Below the pieces are notes generated by a model. It was not told where the DNA came from. It did not search any database and worked only from the letters and a program-made list of their open reading frames with translations. The position numbers and the translations under genes are program-made. Shown one piece after another: positions 25,279 through 33,833 of a stretch of 64,000 nt of DNA. The stretch spans positions 62,001 through 126,000 of the forward strand of contig NZ_CABPSC010000001.1 of NCBI RefSeq assembly GCF_902459585.1, in the 5' to 3' direction. Source of the DNA: Pandoraea nosoerga. Lineage in GTDB: Bacteria; Pseudomonadota; Gammaproteobacteria; Burkholderiales; Burkholderiaceae. The first letter of the stretch is position 1. Every line of letters begins with the position of its first letter.

Positions 25279-26178
25279 TCAGAGCAGCGGGATGGCGATG
25301 TTCAGCCACACGCTGCTCGATTTGGCGGTATTTGCCGCGTAAAGGCCCTGCTGGTAGTTCACGGCGACGTTGAACCAGCGGCCGTCATAGGAGACCGACG
25401 GGCCCATCGCGAAGCTGCGAGCGCGATTGCCGGCGCCGACGGTCACGCCGGACTGGGCGTCGTCGGTGAACTGGTTCAGGTAAGCGCCCACGGCGCCGAC
25501 TTTCCACGGCCCGAAGTTCCAGCCGACGGTGAATTCGCCAACGTAGGCGCTCCCCGAGTGATAGTTCGTGTCGCGATTGGTCTGGTTGATCATGAGCCGG
25601 TTGGACAGCCCCACGTCGAATCCATCGGGGTTGTTGTAGCGAATCGCAAAAACCGGCTGCAGGGACGAATAGCCCACGGCAACACTGTTTTTCGAGGGGC
25701 TGTAGGAGCCCGAGGCCGTCATGAGGTCAAGGCCCGTGGCAAGCGTCAAGGTCGACGACGGGCGCCACTGCAGGATGACCGGCGAGACCGTGATGTTGGC
25801 CAGGCCGTTTTGCGTGCTGCTTTGCCCGGCGATGTTCATGTGCAGCGAGACCACCGGCAGGACGAGTTGCGAGTAGACATCGGCGCCCAGGAACTTGACC
25901 GGGTAGGCGGCGATGAGGCGGGTCGTTGCGACCGGGGCGCTCGAACGGAATTGAATCGGTAGTTTGTTGCCGTCGTTGCCATATAGCGCGTTGGCAAACG
26001 TATAGCTGAATTGCTGCAGCATGAAGAGCCCGGGGATCGGAGGCAGCGAGGCAATGCCGTTGGCCGTCGCTCCCGCCGGGTAAGGCGACACGTAGTTTTC
26101 GAAGGCATGCGCTTGCTGTGTCGCACAAGCGGCAATGAGCGCGCAGCCCGACAACAGGCTCCTGATCTTGAGGGTCAT
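25279..26178 (-). CDS. MetA-pathway type outer-membrane channel (PF13557 family)
   Basis: 299-residue exported beta-barrel protein. A signal peptide is clear (MTLKIRSLLSGCALIAACA ending QAHA|FENY) and the remainder has alternating hydrophobic strands ending in an aromatic/hydrophobic C-terminal strand (VWLNIAIPLL). It resembles the SphA/phenol MetA degradation family of transporters found in aromatic degradation clusters. It is the first gene of the minus-strand operon, so it probably carries the pathway substrate through the outer membrane. The ATG at 26178 has an AGGAGA site. Confidence 0.85.
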   Translation of the reverse strand: MTLKIRSLLSGCALIAACATQQAHAFENYVSPYPAGATANGIASLPPIPGLFMLQQFSYTFANALYGNDGNKLPIQFRSSAPVATTRLIAAYPVKFLGADVYSQLVLPVVSLHMNIAGQSSTQNGLANITVSPVILQWRPSSTLTLATGLDLMTASGSYSPSKNSVAVGYSSLQPVFAIRYNNPDGFDVGLSNRLMINQTNRDTNYHSGSAYVGEFTVGWNFGPWKVGAVGAYLNQFTDDAQSGVTVGAGNRARSFAMGPSVSYDGRWFNVAVNYQQGLYAANTAKSSSVWLNIAIPLL

Positions 26179-26281
26179 CTTGTCTCCTGATCGATCTCGC
26201 GGATCGAGTTATTGGTGGGACTTCTTTTTTGTTCCGATCAGGTTAAGATGCCTGCTTGCATGTGAAAAATTGATTCGATCC

Positions 26282-26305
26282 ATTCGCGAAATCGATTCGC
26301 CGAAT
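26282..26305. promoter_or_regulatory. Candidate LysR binding region of the catabolic operon
   Basis: In the 212-bp gap between the divergent operon start (26178) and LysR gene (26391) two related palindromes lie side by side: ATTCGCGAAAT (26282-26292, one base off symmetry) and ATTCG-C-CGAAT (26295-26305, perfect). Repeated ATTCG/CGAAT half-sites are plausible for LysR protein binding; function is inferred. Confidence 0.5.
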
Positions 26306-26390
26306 ACATCAAGGGAAAACCCGAAGGTTGGCGAATACGCGATCGACGCATCGCCACCGGGCGCGGTGTCCGACGAAAAGAGCATTCCCC

Positions 26391-27338
26391 ATGCGTTTCA
26401 ACAAGCTCGACCTCAATTTGCTCGTCGCGCTCGATGCGCTGCTCAGCGAGCGCAGCATCAGCCGCGCTGCGGAGAAGGTGCACCTGAGTCAGTCGGCGAT
26501 GAGCAATGCGCTCGCGCGGCTACGCGAGTATTTCGACGACGAGTTGCTCGTCCAGGTCGGCCGGAAGATGGAGCCCACGCCGCGCGCGGAGGGTCTGGCG
26601 GACGCGGTACGCGACATTCTCGTGCGGGTCGAGGCGAGCATTTCCACGCCACCGACGTTTGTGGCGGCCGAGTCCACGCGCGTATTCCGCCTGCTGGTCT
26701 CCGATTTCACGTTGTCGACGCTGATCCCGCATTTTCTGAAGCGGGTCTACGCACATGCACCGAACGTAAGAATCGAACTATGCCCGCAGGTCGCGCAGGC
26801 TGCGCGCTCGCTCGAGCGAGCCGACGTCGACATGCTCATCATCCCGATCGATTACTGCACGGGCGAGCATCCGACCGATGTTTTGTTCGAGGAGGATTAC
26901 TGCTGCGTGATGTGGGACAAAGCCGCGCTCGCCGGCACTGCCATCACGCGAGACCAATATCTGGGGGCGGGACATATCGTCGTCACGCCCGGGCACGTCG
27001 ATACGACGCTCGGCGATTGGTTCGGAGAGCGCATCGGGGTGCAGCGCAAGGTCGAGGTCACTACCTTCAGCTTTGCGGCGCCGGCGCAACTGGTGGTCGG
27101 AACGCAACGTGTCGCCACGATGCACCGCCGACTTGCCGAGCTTGCGAGGCGCAGCCTCCCGATTGCGATCTGCGACCTGCCCGTCACGATCCCGAAGATG
27201 AAACAGGCGATGCAGTGGCACTCGCATCGAAGCGCGGATCCCGGTCTGCGCTGGCTGCGCGAAACCCTCAAGGCGTCCGTGCTGGACATGGACGGTGGGC
27301 AAGAGCCGCACGCGGGCGCGACCATGGCGCTTCGCTGA
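26391..27338 (+). CDS. NodD-like LysR family regulator of the catabolic operon
   Basis: 315-residue LysR protein of the NodD/NahR-like branch: MRFNKLDLNLLVALDALLSERSISRAAEKVHLSQSAMSNALARLR is the typical DNA-binding head, with a characteristic DDELLVQVGRKMEPTPRAEGL wing. The effector domain begins near residue 90. Members of this branch often activate aromatic degradation operons in response to a pathway compound. It is divergent from the eight-gene operon that starts at 26178. The ATG at 26391 starts at the conserved head; an upstream in-frame start adds 21 unrelated residues. Confidence 0.93.
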   Translation: MRFNKLDLNLLVALDALLSERSISRAAEKVHLSQSAMSNALARLREYFDDELLVQVGRKMEPTPRAEGLADAVRDILVRVEASISTPPTFVAAESTRVFRLLVSDFTLSTLIPHFLKRVYAHAPNVRIELCPQVAQAARSLERADVDMLIIPIDYCTGEHPTDVLFEEDYCCVMWDKAALAGTAITRDQYLGAGHIVVTPGHVDTTLGDWFGERIGVQRKVEVTTFSFAAPAQLVVGTQRVATMHRRLAELARRSLPIAICDLPVTIPKMKQAMQWHSHRSADPGLRWLRETLKASVLDMDGGQEPHAGATMALR

Positions 27339-27365
27339 GCGGCAGGCGGCACTCCCGTCGTCGCC

Positions 27366-28307
27366 TCACCGTCGCAACGCGTCGATAGCACTCAGGTGGT
27401 CTTCGAGGACCGATTGCAGCGTTCGGATGAAGGCGCGCCCGGCGTGCGACAGCGGCTCGGCCTGCGAGTACACGGCATGCACCCGAAGCTTTCTGGCCGG
27501 GCGAATTTCGTGGACGTCGATTCGCTGGAATGTCGATGCATCGATGCAGAACGGATCGACGATCGCCACACCCACGCATTCTTTCACCAGCACTCTCGCG
27601 CTGATCGCCGAGCGCACCTCCACGATGGGCGACGGCCGACGGTGCTTGCCGAAAATGTCGCCGACGATCGCCCCCAGCGGCGTGTCGTGCCCATAGTCGA
27701 TCCACGGGTGCGGTGGTAGATCGCTTACCCTTACGCTCCCACCCGGCGCGAGCCACCCCGGCGGACTGATGCACATCATCGGGCCATCGACCAGCGCTTC
27801 GGTCTTCAGATGGTTCGAATTCACTCCGAACATCGACACGCCCAGATAATCCTTGCCCAGCAAAACGCGAGGGATCAGGTTGTTGTGGGTGAGCGGCTCG
27901 AAGTGGATCTGCAAATCCGGATACCGCTGATTAAACAACGCAATCGCGCGCGGCACCAGCTCCGCCCCCAGGCTCGGGCTGCAAACGATATTGAGCTTGC
28001 CGCTCCTGCCCTCGATGATCGCGCGCACCAGGTCGTCCACACGCTGCACGCCCGCGTATGCCGTCTCCACCTCGTTGTAGATGCGTCGTGCCTCGGGCGT
28101 GGGAAAGAGCCGCCCTTTCGAGCGCTCGAACAGCGGAAATCCGACGCGGGACTCGGCCGCGGCCAGAATGCGGCTGGCCGAGGGCTGCGTGATGAACAGC
28201 ATCTTCGCCGCTTCCGTGATCGAGCCGGTGATCATGATCGCGCGAAACGTCTCGATCTGGCGAAGGCTCATCGCCAGCGGGCGCTGTATGGGGGCGTCGG
28301 ATGCCAC
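27366..28307 (-). CDS. LysR family regulator of the hydantoin operon
   Basis: About 313-residue LysR protein; head MSLRQIETFRAIMITGSITEAAKMLFITQPSASRILAAAESRVGFPLFERSKGRLFPTPEA is of the TTdR/GbpR-like type. Start choice is uncertain: the GTG at 28307 has an AGGTG six bases upstream, an ATG at 28271 begins right at the conserved head without a ribosome site, and a TTG at 28343 is also in frame. It is divergent from the hydantoin racemase gene with a GGTCC-N15-GGACC inverted repeat between them, so it probably controls that operon. Confidence 0.88.
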   Translation of the reverse strand: MASDAPIQRPLAMSLRQIETFRAIMITGSITEAAKMLFITQPSASRILAAAESRVGFPLFERSKGRLFPTPEARRIYNEVETAYAGVQRVDDLVRAIIEGRSGKLNIVCSPSLGAELVPRAIALFNQRYPDLQIHFEPLTHNNLIPRVLLGKDYLGVSMFGVNSNHLKTEALVDGPMMCISPPGWLAPGGSVRVSDLPPHPWIDYGHDTPLGAIVGDIFGKHRRPSPIVEVRSAISARVLVKECVGVAIVDPFCIDASTFQRIDVHEIRPARKLRVHAVYSQAEPLSHAGRAFIRTLQSVLEDHLSAIDALRR

Positions 28308-28394
28308 GTCTGTCACCTGTCCGGTAGGGTCTGGATGGTGCAAGAGCTTACCTCAGGCACCTCCTTGGTGCGAATCCATGCATTGAGTCTATAA

Positions 28395-28419
28395 GGTCCG
28401 AAAATCGTTCTATTGGACC
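28395..28419. promoter_or_regulatory. Candidate LysR operator upstream of the hydantoin operon
   Basis: GGTCC (28395-28399) and GGACC (28415-28419) form an inverted repeat with a 15-bp AT-rich spacer in the divergent promoter region. Size and position suit a LysR recognition site; function is inferred. Confidence 0.5.
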
Positions 28420-28478
28420 CGTCCTCCATGCGGTTGCTATCGTGAATCCGTCACATTCGCCGTGTAGCGGACTCGCGC

Positions 28479-29150
28479 ATGCAACCTACCATCCTCGTTC
28501 TCAATCCCAATTCCCTGTCCGGGGTAACACGGCGCATCGCCGAGACGGCGAGCGTTCAGTTTCGTAACGCGCCGGTGCGGCTCGCGTATGCGACCCTTGC
28601 CGATGCCCCGCCCGGCATCGCCACCCAACGCGACGCCGAGCGCGCCGCGGTGCTGGCGGTGGACGCCATCGAGCGGAATCTGCGGGGCGCCGACGCCGCG
28701 GACGCCTTCGTCCTCGCGTGCTACAGCGATCCCGGTCTCGCTGCCGCGCGCGAAGTGACCCGTCGGCCGGTGATCGGCATCGGGCAAGCAGCGCTCGGCG
28801 CGGCAACGGCGCTGGGCGAGCGTATCGGCGTCGTCGCCATTACCGCCGGCAGCATCGCGCGGCATTGGCGAGCCTATCGCGCGCATGGAATCGCGCAAAA
28901 GATCGTGGGCGAGCGCGCCGTCGATCTGACGGTCGCCGAGTCAGGCGACGACGCGCTGGCCATACCCCGTATCGTCGACACCGGCCGCGCGCTCGTCGAG
29001 CAGGATGGCGCCGACGTCATCGTGCTCGGATGCGCGGGCATGGCCGCACTGCGTGCGCGCATCGAAGATGCCCTCGGCGTTCCCGTCGTCGAGCCATGCA
29101 CGACGGCTATCTCGCTGGCGTGCAACGTCCTCGCCGGAGTGCCGCGATGA
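28479..29150 (+). CDS. Hydantoin racemase family protein (Asp/Glu/hydantoin racemase superfamily)
   Basis: 223-residue cofactor-independent racemase. Both catalytic cysteines are present: C81 in VLACYSDPGL and C185 in VLGCAGMA, each flanked as in hydantoin racemases. It would interconvert L- and D-5-substituted hydantoins, feeding the D-specific hydantoinase downstream. It is the first gene of the plus-strand operon and ends in an ATGA that overlaps a short reading frame leading into the next racemase gene. Confidence 0.88.
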   Translation: MQPTILVLNPNSLSGVTRRIAETASVQFRNAPVRLAYATLADAPPGIATQRDAERAAVLAVDAIERNLRGADAADAFVLACYSDPGLAAAREVTRRPVIGIGQAALGAATALGERIGVVAITAGSIARHWRAYRAHGIAQKIVGERAVDLTVAESGDDALAIPRIVDTGRALVEQDGADVIVLGCAGMAALRARIEDALGVPVVEPCTTAISLACNVLAGVPR

Positions 29151-29245
29151 ACCCCACTTCCCGGACATGGCGGACGCCGCTCGTCGTTGCGCGCACGGCG
29201 GTTATCGTGATCGCGCCGGCGCTCACGCGAGGAGGTGGGCAATGA
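29147..29245 (+). CDS. Possible 32-residue coupling peptide between the two racemase genes
   Basis: A short frame starts at the ATGA that ends the hydantoin racemase gene (29147) and ends at the ATGA that begins the second racemase (stop TGA 29243-29245). It encodes MNPTSRTWRTPLVVARTAVI and a further twelve residues with a hydrophobic middle. I do not recognise it. Its two perfect start/stop overlaps suggest it could keep ribosomes moving between the flanking genes; it may equally be chance. Confidence 0.3.
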   Translation: MNPTSRTWRTPLVVARTAVIVIAPALTRGGGQ

Positions 29246-29982
29246 CCGCGTCATCGCCGATCCTCGGCGTGCTCGGCGGTATGGGGCCGCTCGCCACGGC
29301 GGACTTCATGCGCAAGCTCGTGGAGGCGACGCCAGCCGCCAGAGATCAGGACCACATGCCGGTGTTCGTCCACAGCGTGCCGCAGATTCCCGATCGCAGC
29401 GAATCGTTCCTCGCCGGCTCCGACGCCCCGTGGCCCTTCCTGCTCTGCGGGCTGCGCATTCTCGAGGCCGCCGGCGCCAGCGCCATCGCCATACCGTGCA
29501 ACACCGCGCATCTCTGGCACGCGCGCCTGGCTGCGGCCACCGGGCTCGAAGTGCTGCACATCGGGCACGCGACATCCGCGGCCGTCACGTCGCATCCCGC
29601 GGCATTCAAGCGTGTGGGCTTGATGGCCACGTCCGCCACGATCATGGGACGCATTTATCAGGACGCGCTGTGCGCCGCCGGCGTGGACGTCATCGTCCCA
29701 TCGGCTCACGATCAGGTCGAACTCGTCACCGCGGGCATTGCCGCCGTCAAGGCCGGCGACCTCGCGAGCGCGGCGCCGCGGCTTCGGGAAGCTGCGGCGC
29801 ATCTTGTCGAGCGCGGCGCGCAAGGGGTCATCCTGGGCTGCACAGAACTGCCGCTGGTCCTGCACGGCGATGCATCGGACGTGCCCCTCTTCGACACAAC
29901 CCATTTGCTGGTGAAGGCTTGCATTTCCTGGTGGAGCAAGTCGAAGGCAGCCCAACGCAGGAGCGAGACGTTTTCACAATGA
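29242..29982 (+). CDS. Aspartate/glutamate racemase family protein
   Basis: 246-residue cofactor-independent racemase of the Asp/Glu branch, distinct from the hydantoin racemase two genes upstream. Catalytic cysteines are C86 (AIPCNTAHLW) and C200 (GVILGCTELPLVL), and the N-terminus GVLGGMGPLATADFM is the classic aspartate racemase signature. It has an AGGAGG site before the ATG at 29242 and its stop overlaps the hydantoinase ATG. A role in racemising free amino acids or N-carbamoyl amino acids in the same pathway is possible. Confidence 0.88.
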   Translation: MTASSPILGVLGGMGPLATADFMRKLVEATPAARDQDHMPVFVHSVPQIPDRSESFLAGSDAPWPFLLCGLRILEAAGASAIAIPCNTAHLWHARLAAATGLEVLHIGHATSAAVTSHPAAFKRVGLMATSATIMGRIYQDALCAAGVDVIVPSAHDQVELVTAGIAAVKAGDLASAAPRLREAAAHLVERGAQGVILGCTELPLVLHGDASDVPLFDTTHLLVKACISWWSKSKAAQRRSETFSQ

Positions 29983-31460
29983 GCGACTTTGATCTCATCA
30001 TTCGCGGCGGCACCGTCGTCAACGACACGGAAACGCGCCGGGCCGACGTCGGCGTCAAGGGCGACAGGATCGCGGCCATCGCGCCACGCCTGGACGGCGA
30101 AGCCGCACGAAGCATCGACGCAACGGGGCATCTGGTAATGCCCGGTGGCATCGACACGCACTGCCATGTGGAGCAGTTATCCGGTATGGGCAGGATGGGC
30201 GCCGACGACTGGTATTCCGCGAGCGTTTCGGCGGCCTTCGGCGGCACCACGATGATCGTGCCTTTCGCCGCGCAACATCGCGGCAACTCGTTACGCAAGG
30301 TCGCGGACGACTACGCCGATCTGGCGCGACGCAAGTCCGTCATCGACTACAGCTATCACCTCATCCTCTCGGAAACCGATCCGCAGACGCTGCACACCGA
30401 TCTGCCTGAGCTGATCCGCAGCGGCATCACGTCCTTCAAGGTCTACATGACCTACGACCAACTGAAGATCGACGACTACCAGTTGCTCGACGTGCTCGCG
30501 GTGGCCGCCCGGGAACGCGCGCTCGTGATGGTGCACGCGGAGAACAACGATGTCATCCGTTGGGTGTCGCAACGCCTGCTCGAGCGCGGCTACACCGCAC
30601 CGAAGTTTCACGGTGTGAGCCACGTCGCGCTGGCCGAAGCCGAAGCGACCCACCGCGTGATCCAGCTCTCGCGGCTGTTCGACGTGCCGGTGATGATCGT
30701 CCACGTGTCGGCCGTCGAAGCGCTGTCGACCATTCAGGCCGCGCAGAAGATCGGCGCGCAGGTGTACGGAGAAACCTGCCCGCACTACCTGGTGCTGACC
30801 GAAGACGACATGGACCTGCCCGGCACCGAGGGCGCGAAGTATTGCTGCAGTCCGCCGTTGCGCGACGCGCAGGCGCAGGAAAGTCTGTGGAAGGGGCTGG
30901 CCAACGGCACGCTGCAGACGCTCTCGTCCGATCACGCGCCGTATCGCTACGACGAAAGCGGAAAGATCCCCTTTGGCGACAAGACCACGTTCAAGCAGAT
31001 GGCCAACGGCATGCCCGGTCTCGAGGCGCGTTTGCCGCTGCTGTTCTCCGAGGGCGTGGGCGGTGGACGCATTTCGCTGCAGCAATTCGTGGCATTGAGC
31101 GCGACCAATCACGCAAAGATGTACGGCATCTTCCCGCGCAAGGGCCGTATCGCCGAAGGCGCGGATGCCGATATCGCCATCTGGAACCCCGAGCGTGAGG
31201 TCACGCTGACGGCGTCCATGCTCCACGATCAGGTCGGCTACACGCCGTATGAGGGCCGCACCGTCAAGGGCTGGCCGGAGATCGTCGTCAGTGCGGGGCG
31301 CGTGATCGTCGCCGATGGCCGCCTCGACGCGGCGCCGGGCAGCGGGCGCTTCATCGCACGCGGCGCGCCCGAGCCGCATACCGTCGAACGCGAGATCTCG
31401 GAAGGCGCGAAGTTCTTCCGGACGCTGGCGCTCACGAACGAAAAGCAGAAGAACTACTGA
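29979..31460 (+). CDS. hydA: D-hydantoinase/dihydropyrimidinase
   Basis: 493-residue cyclic amidohydrolase. The binuclear metal site is visible: H61 and H63 in GGIDTHCHVE, the lysine that becomes carboxylated K154 in GITSFKVYMTYD, histidines in MVHAENND and IVHVSAVEAL, and the aspartate in LSSDHAPY. It opens the ring of hydantoins or dihydropyrimidines to N-carbamoyl amino acids. The presence of two racemases and an N-carbamoyl-D-amino acid hydrolase beside it favours hydantoins over pyrimidines. Start overlaps the upstream stop as ATGA. Confidence 0.93.
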   Translation: MSDFDLIIRGGTVVNDTETRRADVGVKGDRIAAIAPRLDGEAARSIDATGHLVMPGGIDTHCHVEQLSGMGRMGADDWYSASVSAAFGGTTMIVPFAAQHRGNSLRKVADDYADLARRKSVIDYSYHLILSETDPQTLHTDLPELIRSGITSFKVYMTYDQLKIDDYQLLDVLAVAARERALVMVHAENNDVIRWVSQRLLERGYTAPKFHGVSHVALAEAEATHRVIQLSRLFDVPVMIVHVSAVEALSTIQAAQKIGAQVYGETCPHYLVLTEDDMDLPGTEGAKYCCSPPLRDAQAQESLWKGLANGTLQTLSSDHAPYRYDESGKIPFGDKTTFKQMANGMPGLEARLPLLFSEGVGGGRISLQQFVALSATNHAKMYGIFPRKGRIAEGADADIAIWNPEREVTLTASMLHDQVGYTPYEGRTVKGWPEIVVSAGRVIVADGRLDAAPGSGRFIARGAPEPHTVEREISEGAKFFRTLALTNEKQKNY

Positions 31461-31504
31461 TCTGCCGACTTACCGGTTTTGTTTGTTAATTCAAGAGAGT
31501 GGAT

Positions 31505-32452
31505 ATGAGCAAGAGTCGAAAACTCGGTTTGGCCGTCGCGCAGATGGGCCCGGTGAATCTCGCACACGATCGCCGCGCGGTGGTCTCGCGACTGGTCGAG
31601 ATGTTGCGCGAGGCCGCCGGCCGCGGCGCGAAACTCGTCGTCTTTCCGGAAATGGCGCTGACCACGTTCTTCCCGCGCTACTGGATGAGCGAGGAGGAGG
31701 CCGTCGAGCGCTTTTTCGAAAAGTCGATGCCCAACGCCGACGTGCAGCCGCTGTTCGACGCCGCGAAACAGCTTGGCGTGGGTTTCTATCTCGGCTATGC
31801 CGAGCTCACGCCACAAGGCCGTCGCTTCAATACGTGCGTGCTGGTCGGCGCCGACGGGAACATCGTCGGCAAGTACCGCAAGATTCATTTGCCGGGTCAT
31901 GCCGATCACAAGACTGACGCGCCGTTCCAGCACCTCGAGAAGAAGTTCTTCGAAGTCGGCGACTCGGGGATTCCGGTGATCGAGTCGTTCGGCACGCGCG
32001 TGGGCATGTGCCTTTGCAACGACCGCCGCTGGCCGGAAACGTGGCGCGTCATGTCGCTGCAAAGCGCGGAGCTCGGGCTCGTGGGCTACAACACGCCGTC
32101 GATCAACATCCACTGGAACGAGCCGGTGCATTTGCGCATGCTCACGCATCTGGTGTCGCTGCAGGCAAGCGCGTACCAGAACGCGATGTTCATCGGCGCT
32201 GCGGCAAAGTGCGGCAGCGAGGACGGCCATCACATGATTGGCGGTTCGGTAATCGTGGCGCCGACGGGCGAGATCGTGGCGCAAGCCGTGACGGAAGAAG
32301 ACGAAGTGATCTTCTCGTCGATCAATCTCGCAGTAACTGAAGGGTTCCGCAATCACGTCTTCAACTTTGCGAAGCATCGCCGGCCGGAGCATTACCGGCT
32401 GATCGTCGAGCGCACCGGTGCAGGTGCGCCGCTGCCCCGGGAAGACTTCTGA
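31505..32452 (+). CDS. N-carbamoyl-D-amino acid hydrolase (nitrilase superfamily)
   Basis: 315-residue amidase with the nitrilase-superfamily triad: E49 (VVFPEMALTTFFPRYW), K126 (KYRKIHLPGH) and C171 (GMCLCNDRRWPETWR). PEMALTTFFPRYW and CNDRRWPE are hallmarks of D-carbamoylases. It would release the free D-amino acid, ammonia and carbon dioxide from the hydantoinase product. A GTG two codons earlier (31499) is in frame, but the ATG at 31505 is the usual family start. It follows the hydantoinase after 44 bp. Confidence 0.92.
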   Translation: MSKSRKLGLAVAQMGPVNLAHDRRAVVSRLVEMLREAAGRGAKLVVFPEMALTTFFPRYWMSEEEAVERFFEKSMPNADVQPLFDAAKQLGVGFYLGYAELTPQGRRFNTCVLVGADGNIVGKYRKIHLPGHADHKTDAPFQHLEKKFFEVGDSGIPVIESFGTRVGMCLCNDRRWPETWRVMSLQSAELGLVGYNTPSINIHWNEPVHLRMLTHLVSLQASAYQNAMFIGAAAKCGSEDGHHMIGGSVIVAPTGEIVAQAVTEEDEVIFSSINLAVTEGFRNHVFNFAKHRRPEHYRLIVERTGAGAPLPREDF

Positions 32453-32495
32453 CAGACACGTCCATTTCTCGTGCTGGCAGCACGAAGGAGACCTC

Positions 32496-33758
32496 ATGAG
32501 CGGCTATGAATCAAACAGCCTGAGTCCGGCACAAGGGGCTCAAGACCGACCTGCGGTTGCCGCGGGGCAACCGGGCAGCGGCCCGCTGCGGGCGCTGATC
32601 GCAGCGGTGTCCGGCTATGCCATGGACGGCTTCGACCTCCTCATCCTGGGCTTCATGATGAGCGTGGTGAGCGCGGACCTGGGCCTGAGCGCAACCGAAG
32701 GCGGATCACTGGTGACAGCGACGCTGATCGGCGGCATCTTCGGCGGCGTGGGTTTCGGGATTCTCAGCGACTACTGCGGCCGCGTTCGCGTGCTGACGTA
32801 CACGATCCTCGTGTTCGCGATTTTCACCGGCCTGTGCGCGTTTGCCACGGGCTACTGGGACTTGCTGGTCTACCGCTTCCTGGCGGGACTCGGGTTGGGC
32901 GGCGAATTCGGTATCGGCATGGCGCTGGCGATCGAGGCGTGGCCGGCCGAAAAGCGTGGCCGCGTGTCCTCGTATGTCGGCATGGGATGGCAGTTGGGCG
33001 TGTTGCTCGCGGCGGTGCTTACGCCGCTGCTGCTGCCGCATATCGGCTGGCGCGGGATGTTCGTGGTGGGCGTGGTGCCGGCGCTCGGTTCCTTCGTGAT
33101 CCGCAAGGTCATCGGCGAATCGGAGCTCTTTCTCGAATCGACGCGCAAAAAGCGCGAGTTTCCCATCAAGACGCTGTTCCGCGACGCACGCACGACCAAG
33201 CGCAGTATCGGCGTGATGATTCTGTGTTCGGTGCAGAACTTCGGCTACTACGGACTCATCGTATGGATGCCGGCCTATCTGTCGAAGATGTTCGGCTACA
33301 GCCTCGCGAAGTCGGCCGTGTGGACCGGCGCGTCGATCATCGGCATGCTCGTCGGGATCTGGATCTTCGGACAATTGGCCGATCGCATCGGGCGCCGCCC
33401 GACGTTCATTGGCTACCAGATCGGCGCGTTGGCGATGGTTTTCGTGTACTCGCAACTGAGCACGCCCGAAGCGCTGCTCATCGGCGGCATTGTGATGGGC
33501 GTGTTCGTGAACGGCATGATGGGCGGATACGGAGCGCTGATGGCCGAGCTGTATCCGACGCATGCGCGGGGTACGGCGCAAAACGTGCTGTGGAGCATCG
33601 GCCGCGGGGTTGGCGGGCTGAGCCCGCTCGCCATCGGCGTCATCGCCGCGCACTACTCGTTCGAGATCGCAATCGCCGCGCTCGCCGGCATCTACGTCAT
33701 CGATATCCTGGCGACGATATTCCTCATTCCCGAACTCAAGGGTGTGGAGCTCGAATGA
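32496..33758 (+). CDS. AAHS-type MFS transporter in the hydantoin operon
   Basis: 420-residue transporter with 12 predicted hydrophobic segments. SGYAMDGFDLLILGFMMSVVSADLGLS in helix 1 and GFGILSDYCGRVRVL (motif A) are typical of the aromatic acid:H+ symporter family (PcaK, BenK relatives); the acidic DGFD motif is essential for proton coupling there. In this operon it probably imports the hydantoin or N-carbamoyl amino acid. The ATG at 32496 follows AAGGAGACCTC. A strong terminator follows at 33786. Confidence 0.88.
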   Translation: MSGYESNSLSPAQGAQDRPAVAAGQPGSGPLRALIAAVSGYAMDGFDLLILGFMMSVVSADLGLSATEGGSLVTATLIGGIFGGVGFGILSDYCGRVRVLTYTILVFAIFTGLCAFATGYWDLLVYRFLAGLGLGGEFGIGMALAIEAWPAEKRGRVSSYVGMGWQLGVLLAAVLTPLLLPHIGWRGMFVVGVVPALGSFVIRKVIGESELFLESTRKKREFPIKTLFRDARTTKRSIGVMILCSVQNFGYYGLIVWMPAYLSKMFGYSLAKSAVWTGASIIGMLVGIWIFGQLADRIGRRPTFIGYQIGALAMVFVYSQLSTPEALLIGGIVMGVFVNGMMGGYGALMAELYPTHARGTAQNVLWSIGRGVGGLSPLAIGVIAAHYSFEIAIAALAGIYVIDILATIFLIPELKGVELE

Positions 33759-33785
33759 AGGACGTCGAGTCCGGTTGAAATCGAT

Positions 33786-33816
33786 GGACAGGCCTGCGGG
33801 CCTGTCCTCGTTTTTT
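33786..33816 (+). terminator. Rho-independent terminator after the MFS gene
   Basis: GGACAGGCC (33786-33794) pairs with GGCCTGTCC (33799-33807) around a four-base loop and is followed by TCG and six T residues. The flavin reductase-like gene starts 18 bp downstream, so it may need read-through or its own promoter. Confidence 0.8.
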
Positions 33817-33833
33817 CATGATGGGAACTGCGA

